Shown piece after piece: positions 60,144 to 64,000 of a stretch of 64,000 nucleotides of DNA. A model generated the notes under the pieces. That model ran no database searches. It was not told the origin of the DNA and saw nothing but the letters and a program-made list of their open reading frames with translations. Location: positions 118,764,043 to 118,828,042 of the forward strand of contig CAXKWD010000004.1 of NCBI GenBank assembly GCA_964059195.1. The letters are read 5' to 3'. A program made the position numbers and the translations under genes. The stretch is from Ectobius pallidus (lineage: Eukaryota; Arthropoda; Insecta; Blattodea; Ectobiidae). Each line of letters starts with the position of its first letter. Position 1 is the first letter of the stretch.

Positions 60144-60385
60144 GGGATAATCAATATTAGCCTAAATATGGTCAAACGTTGTTCGATTTGGACGAAACTC
60201 ACTATACAGGGGTTTTCCGGGCCAAGGAACTCGAATCTGAGGTCGCTTTTACCAGGTGACGCTATCTAATCGTGATATGTAGTCCACATGATTTAGGTGT
60301 TAATATAATGATTTAACTATTAGCCTATGCTCTTAATTTTTAATTTTTGAAATAATTATCGGGGCGAAGCCGCGGGCACATGCTA
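59649..60385 (+). mobile_element. Helitron family 1, unit 1 (type A)
   Basis: Begins TCTATATTAATAAAAGGAAG after a host A, with an expanded (GTCT/GTCTTCC) stretch at 59672-59718. Ends GCCGCGGGCACATGCTA, immediately followed by unit 2. Contains (ATT)n at 60061-60143. Confidence 0.8.
60061..60143. repeat. (ATT)n in Helitron unit 1
   Basis: Pure ATT tract between GAGG and GGGATAATC. Confidence 0.95.
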
Positions 60386-60773
60386 TCTTAAAATAATAAA
60401 ATGACGTGTTTGTCTGTCTGTCCACGATGCCCAGCGAAATCTACTGAACGCAGAGATCTGAAATTTTAAACATAGATGGGCTGAAAGGTGGGCGAATGCG
60501 CATCGAAGCCGGATTTTTAATTTTAGCTTTCGTTCGCGAGTTGTGAGTGAAAAACTGGCAGAAAACGTGATTTTAGCGCTGTCGAAGCATCAGATTTCAG
60601 TAATACATTTCAATGTCAAATCAATTGCAGTTGGCTTTGGCTATTTTTGTCATACCGTGGTAATAAAAGCATCGCGATCTCTTGAATGTTGTAGCTCACG
60701 CTGGTCGATTCATTTGTTTTTAATGTCAAGGCACGCAAACATAATATGAAATTTTCAACCTACACCGAAGAGG

Positions 60774-60845
<72 letters not shown>

Positions 60846-61098
60846 ATTATTATTATTATAGGGATAATCAATATTAGCCTAAATATGGTCAAACGTTGTT
60901 CGATTTGGACGAAACTCACTATACAGGGGTTTTCTGGGCCAAGGAACTCGAATCTGAGGTCGCTTTTACCAGGTGACGCTATCTAATCGTGATATATAGT
61001 CCACATGATTTAGGTGTTAATATAATGATTTAACTATTAAGCTCTTAATTTTTAATTTTTGACATAATTATCGCGGGCGAAGCCGTGGGCACATGCTA
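60386..61098 (+). mobile_element. Helitron family 1, unit 2 (type B)
   Basis: Begins TCTTAAAATAATAAAATGAC and ends GTGGGCACATGCTA. Contains (ATT)n at 60774-60859 at the same internal position as unit 1. Confidence 0.8.
60774..60859. repeat. (ATT)n in Helitron unit 2
   Basis: ATT tract with one AAT interruption at the same site as in unit 1. Confidence 0.95.
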
Positions 61099-61700
61099 TC
61101 TTAAAATAATAAAAGGACGTGTTTGTCTGTCTGTCCACGATGCCCAGCGAAATCTACTGAACGCAGAGATCTGAAATTTTAAACATAGATGGGCTGAAAG
61201 GTGGGCGAATGCGCATCGAAGCCGGATTTTTAATTTTAGCTTTCGTTCGCGAGTTGTGGGTGAAAAACTGGCAGAAAACGTGATTTTAGCGCTGTCGAAG
61301 CATCAGATTTCAGTAATACATTTCAATGTCAAATCAATTGCAGTTGGCTTTGGCTATTTTTGTCATACCGTGGTAATAAAAGCATCGCGATCGCTAGAAT
61401 GTTGTAAGCCCACGCTGGTCGATTCATTTGTTTAGAATGTCAAGGCCCGTAGACATATTAAATTTTCAACCTACACGGAAGAGGGGTAATCAACATAGAC
61501 CTAAATATGGTTAAACATCGTTCGATTTGGACGAAACTCACTATACAGGGATTTTCTGGGCCAAGGAACTCGAATCTGAGATCGCTTTTACCAGGCGACG
61601 CTATCTAATCGTGACATGTAGTTTACGTGATTTAGGTGTTAATAAATATAATGATTTAACTATTATGCTCTTAATTTTTAATTCTTGAAATAATTATCGC
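61099..61700 (+). mobile_element. Helitron family 1, unit 3, 3'-truncated
   Basis: Begins TCTTAAAATAATAAAAGGAC. It lacks the (ATT)n tract and breaks inside the 3' hairpin (CGCGGGCGATCGCTTGAA), where it joins the middle of another unit. Confidence 0.75.
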
Positions 61701-62050
61701 GGGCGATCGCTTGAATTTGTAAGTCCATCCTGGACGATTCATTTATTTAGAATATCTAGGCCCGAAGACATGAAATTTTCAACCTACACTGAAGAGGGAT
61801 AATCAATATAGGCCTAAATATGGTCAAACATTGTTCGATTTGGACGAAACTGACTGTACAGGGGTATTCTGGGCCAAGGAACGCGAATCTGAGGTCGCTT
61901 TTACCAGGGGACGCTACCTAATCGTGGAATGCACTCCACGTGATTTAGGTGTTAATAATTATAATGATTTAACTATGCTCTTAATTTTTAGTTTTTAATT
62001 TTTGAAATAATTATCGCGGGGGAAGCCGCGGGCACATGCGGGCACATGCT
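61701..62050 (+). mobile_element. Helitron family 1, unit 4, 5'-truncated
   Basis: Starts mid-unit (GATCGCTTGAATTTGTAAG) and keeps the 3' end, with a duplicated GCGGGCACATGC at 62028-62050. TAGGCCTA at 61809 replaces TTAGCCTA or TAGACCTA of sister units. Confidence 0.7.
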
Positions 62051-62752
62051 GTTTGTCTGTCTGTCCACGATGCCCATCGAAATCTACTGAACGCAGAGAT
62101 CTGAAATTTTAAAGATAGATGGACTGAAAGGTGGGCGAATGCACCTCGAAGCCGAATTTTTAATTTTAGCTTTCGTTCGCGAGTTATGAGTGAAAAACTG
62201 GCAGAAAACGTGATTCGCGATGTCAAAGCATCAGATTTCAGTAATACATTTCAATGTCAAATCAATTGCAGTTGTCTCTGGCTATTTTTGTCATACCGTG
62301 GAAATAAAAGCATCGCGATCGCTTGAATGTTGTAAGCCCACGCTGGTCGATTCATTTGTTTAGAATGTTAAGGCCCGTAGACATATTAAATTTTCAACCA
62401 ACACGAAAGCATCGCGATCGCTTGAATGTTGTAAGCCCACGCTGGTCGATTCATTTGTTTAGAATGTTAAGGCCCGTAGACATATTAAATTTTCAACCAA
62501 CACGGAAGAGGGGTAATCAACATAGACCTAAATATGGTTAAACATCGTTCGATTTGGACGGAACTCACTATACAGGGATTTTCTGGGCCAAGGAACTCGA
62601 ATCTGAGATAGCTTTTACCAGGCGACGCTATCTAATCGTGGTATGTAGTCCACGTGATTTAGGTGTTAATAATGATAATGATTTAACTATTATGCTCTTA
62701 GTTTTTAATTTTTGAAGTAATTATCGCGGGCGAAGCCGCGGGCACATGCTAG
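62051..62752 (+). mobile_element. Helitron family 1, unit 5
   Basis: Lacks the first 20 or so bases. Holds a tandem duplication of about 98 bp (62305-62402 and 62403-62500, both with GCATCGCGATCGCTTGAATG). Ends in a canonical CTAG (62749-62752) followed by T. Confidence 0.75.
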
Positions 62753-62755
62753 TCT

Positions 62756-63152
62756 TCTATATTAATAAAAGGAAGTGTCTGTCCTCCGTCTGTCTGTCTG
62801 TCTGTCTGTCCGCGATGCCCAGCGAAATCTACTCAACGCAGAGATCTGAAATTTTATACATAGGCGGACTAAAGGGTCGGAATGTGCACCTCGAAGCCGG
62901 AATTTTAATTTTCGCTTTCGTTCGTGAGTTATGAGTGAAAAACGGGCAGAAAACGTGTATTTATTGAGTTTTCGAAGCATGAGTTTTCAGTAATACAAAT
63001 CAATTACACTAGGCTTTGGCTATTTTTGTCATTCCTTCGACATAAAAGCATCGCGATCTCTTGAATGTTGTAGCTCACGCTGGTCGATTCATTTGTTTTT
63101 AATGTCAAGGCACGCAAACATAATATGAAATTTTCAACCTACACCGAAGAGG

Positions 63153-63245
<93 letters not shown>

Positions 63246-63483
63246 GGGATAATCAATATTAGCCTAAATATGGTCAAACGTTGTTCGATTTGGACGAAAC
63301 TCACTATACAGGGGTTTTCTGGGCCAAGGAACTCGAATCTGAGGTCGCTTTTACCAGGTGACGCTATCTAATCGTGATATATAGTCCACATGATTTAGGT
63401 GTTAATATAATGATTTAACTATTATGCTCTTAATTTTTAATTTTTGACATAATTATCGCGGGCGAAGCCGTGGGCACATGCTA
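62756..63483 (+). mobile_element. Helitron family 1, unit 6 (type A)
   Basis: Begins TCTATATTAATAAAAGGAAG like unit 1, with (GTCT)n at 62788-62808. Contains (ATT)n at 63153-63244. Ends GTGGGCACATGCTA against unit 7. Confidence 0.8.
63153..63244. repeat. (ATT)n in Helitron unit 6
   Basis: Pure ATT tract at the same site as in units 1 and 2. Confidence 0.95.
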
Positions 63484-64000
63484 TCTTAAAATAATAAAAG
63501 GACGTGTTTGTCTGTCTGTCCACGATGCCCAGCGAAATCTACTGAACGCAGAGATCTGAAATTTTAAACATAGATGGGCTGAAAGGTGGGCGAATGCGTA
63601 TCGAAGCCGGATTTTTAATTTTAGCTTTCGTTCGCGAGTTGTGAGTGAAAAACTGGCAGAAAACGTGATTTTAGCGCTGTCGAAGCATCAGATTTCAGTA
63701 ATACATTTCAATGTCAAATCAATTGCAGTTGGCTTTGGCTATTTTTGTCATACCGTGGTAATAAAAGCATCGCGATCGCTAGATTGTTGTAAGCCCACGC
63801 TGGTCGATTCATTTGTTTAGAATGTCAAGGCCCGTAGACATATGAAATTTTCAACCTACACGGAAGAAGGATAGGCCTAAATATGGTCAAACATTGTTCG
63901 ATTTGGACGAAACTCACTGTACAGGGGTATTCTGGGCCAAGGAAATCGAATCTGAGGTCGCTTTTACCAAGCGACGCTATCTAATCGTGGTATGTAGTCC
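63484..64000 (+). mobile_element. Helitron family 1, unit 7 (type B, cut by edge)
   Basis: Begins TCTTAAAATAATAAAAGGAC. No (ATT)n tract; TAGGCCTA at 63872. The 3' end lies beyond the window. Confidence 0.8.

Larger units (their letters stand above)
59649..64000 (+). mobile_element. Head-to-tail Helitron family 1 array
   Basis: Seven complete or partial units of one non-autonomous Helitron family lie in the same orientation, the last cut by the window edge. Units open TCTATATTAATAAAAGGAAG or TCTTAAAATAATAAAAGGAC, share GATGCCCAGCGAAATCTACT, ACGCAGAGATCTGAAATTTT and GGCCAAGGAACTCGAATCTG, and close CGCGGGCGAAGCCGCGGGC then ACATGCTAG (or CTAT). The 5'-TC, the GC hairpin about 10 bases from the end and 3'-CTAG are Helitron hallmarks. 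Three-frame antisense peptides across the 5' part are non-functional. Confidence 0.85.

Noticed and set aside
62323..62541. Repeated peptide frame (two identical 34-residue units)
   Set aside because: Caused by a 98-bp tandem duplication within Helitron unit 5, not a repeat protein.
59649..64000. CRISPR-like array
   Set aside because: Units are about 700 bp with no short repeat-spacer structure; ends are Helitron-like.

Overview
The window looks like a repeat-rich intergenic stretch from a large, AT-rich animal genome, most likely an arthropod and plausibly a hemimetabolous insect of the cockroach, termite or stick-insect type. That placement is inference, drawn from the mix of tRNA-derived SINEs, RTE-, CR1- and Jockey-like LINEs, mariner- and pogo-type transposase fossils, hAT elements and Helitrons. 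I found no intact host gene, no rRNA, no functional tRNA and no CRISPR. Nearly every coding signal is a broken piece of a mobile element.

Layout, left half. 0.3-2.5 kb: LINE fossils, the main one a 5'-truncated CR1/Jockey-like element on the minus strand with a recognisable reverse transcriptase. 2.5-2.8 kb: a pogo/Tigger-type element. 4.4-7.6 kb: a hAT end, three SINEs and a mariner-type transposase fossil. 9.1-10.1 kb: a pseudogene of a multicopy arthropod/fish protein family. 10.1-17.7 kb: two inverted copies of an unclassified repeat, a TA-flanked MITE, a foldback element, a SINE and a LINE tail. 22.4-26.1 kb: two related hAT elements, the second holding a pogo fossil. 27.8-34.1 kb: SINEs and a mariner element with its middle deleted.

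Layout, right half. 35.0-36.1 kb: a hAT element with a perfect 8-bp target duplication and a nested palindromic MITE. 37.5-39.6 kb: a PIF/Harbinger-like element with TAA target duplication. 40.2-47.9 kb: a second MITE copy, a mariner fossil, a hAT and a second pogo-type MITE. 50.1-54.2 kb: two hAT elements, the larger (3.4 kb) a nest of Helitron, LINE and SINE. 55.2-56.8 kb: a head-to-tail Helitron pair. 57.3-57.9 kb: an RNase H LINE fragment. 59.6-64.0 kb: a head-to-tail array of a second Helitron family that runs off the window.

Nothing here forms a pathway. The non-autonomous elements must have depended on transposases or retrotransposon proteins encoded elsewhere. The most unusual signal is compositional: the palindrome TAGGCCTA occurs at least 23 times by eye against an expectation below one. 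Comparison of repeat copies shows it arising independently, once by a short insertion and in other copies by substitution.
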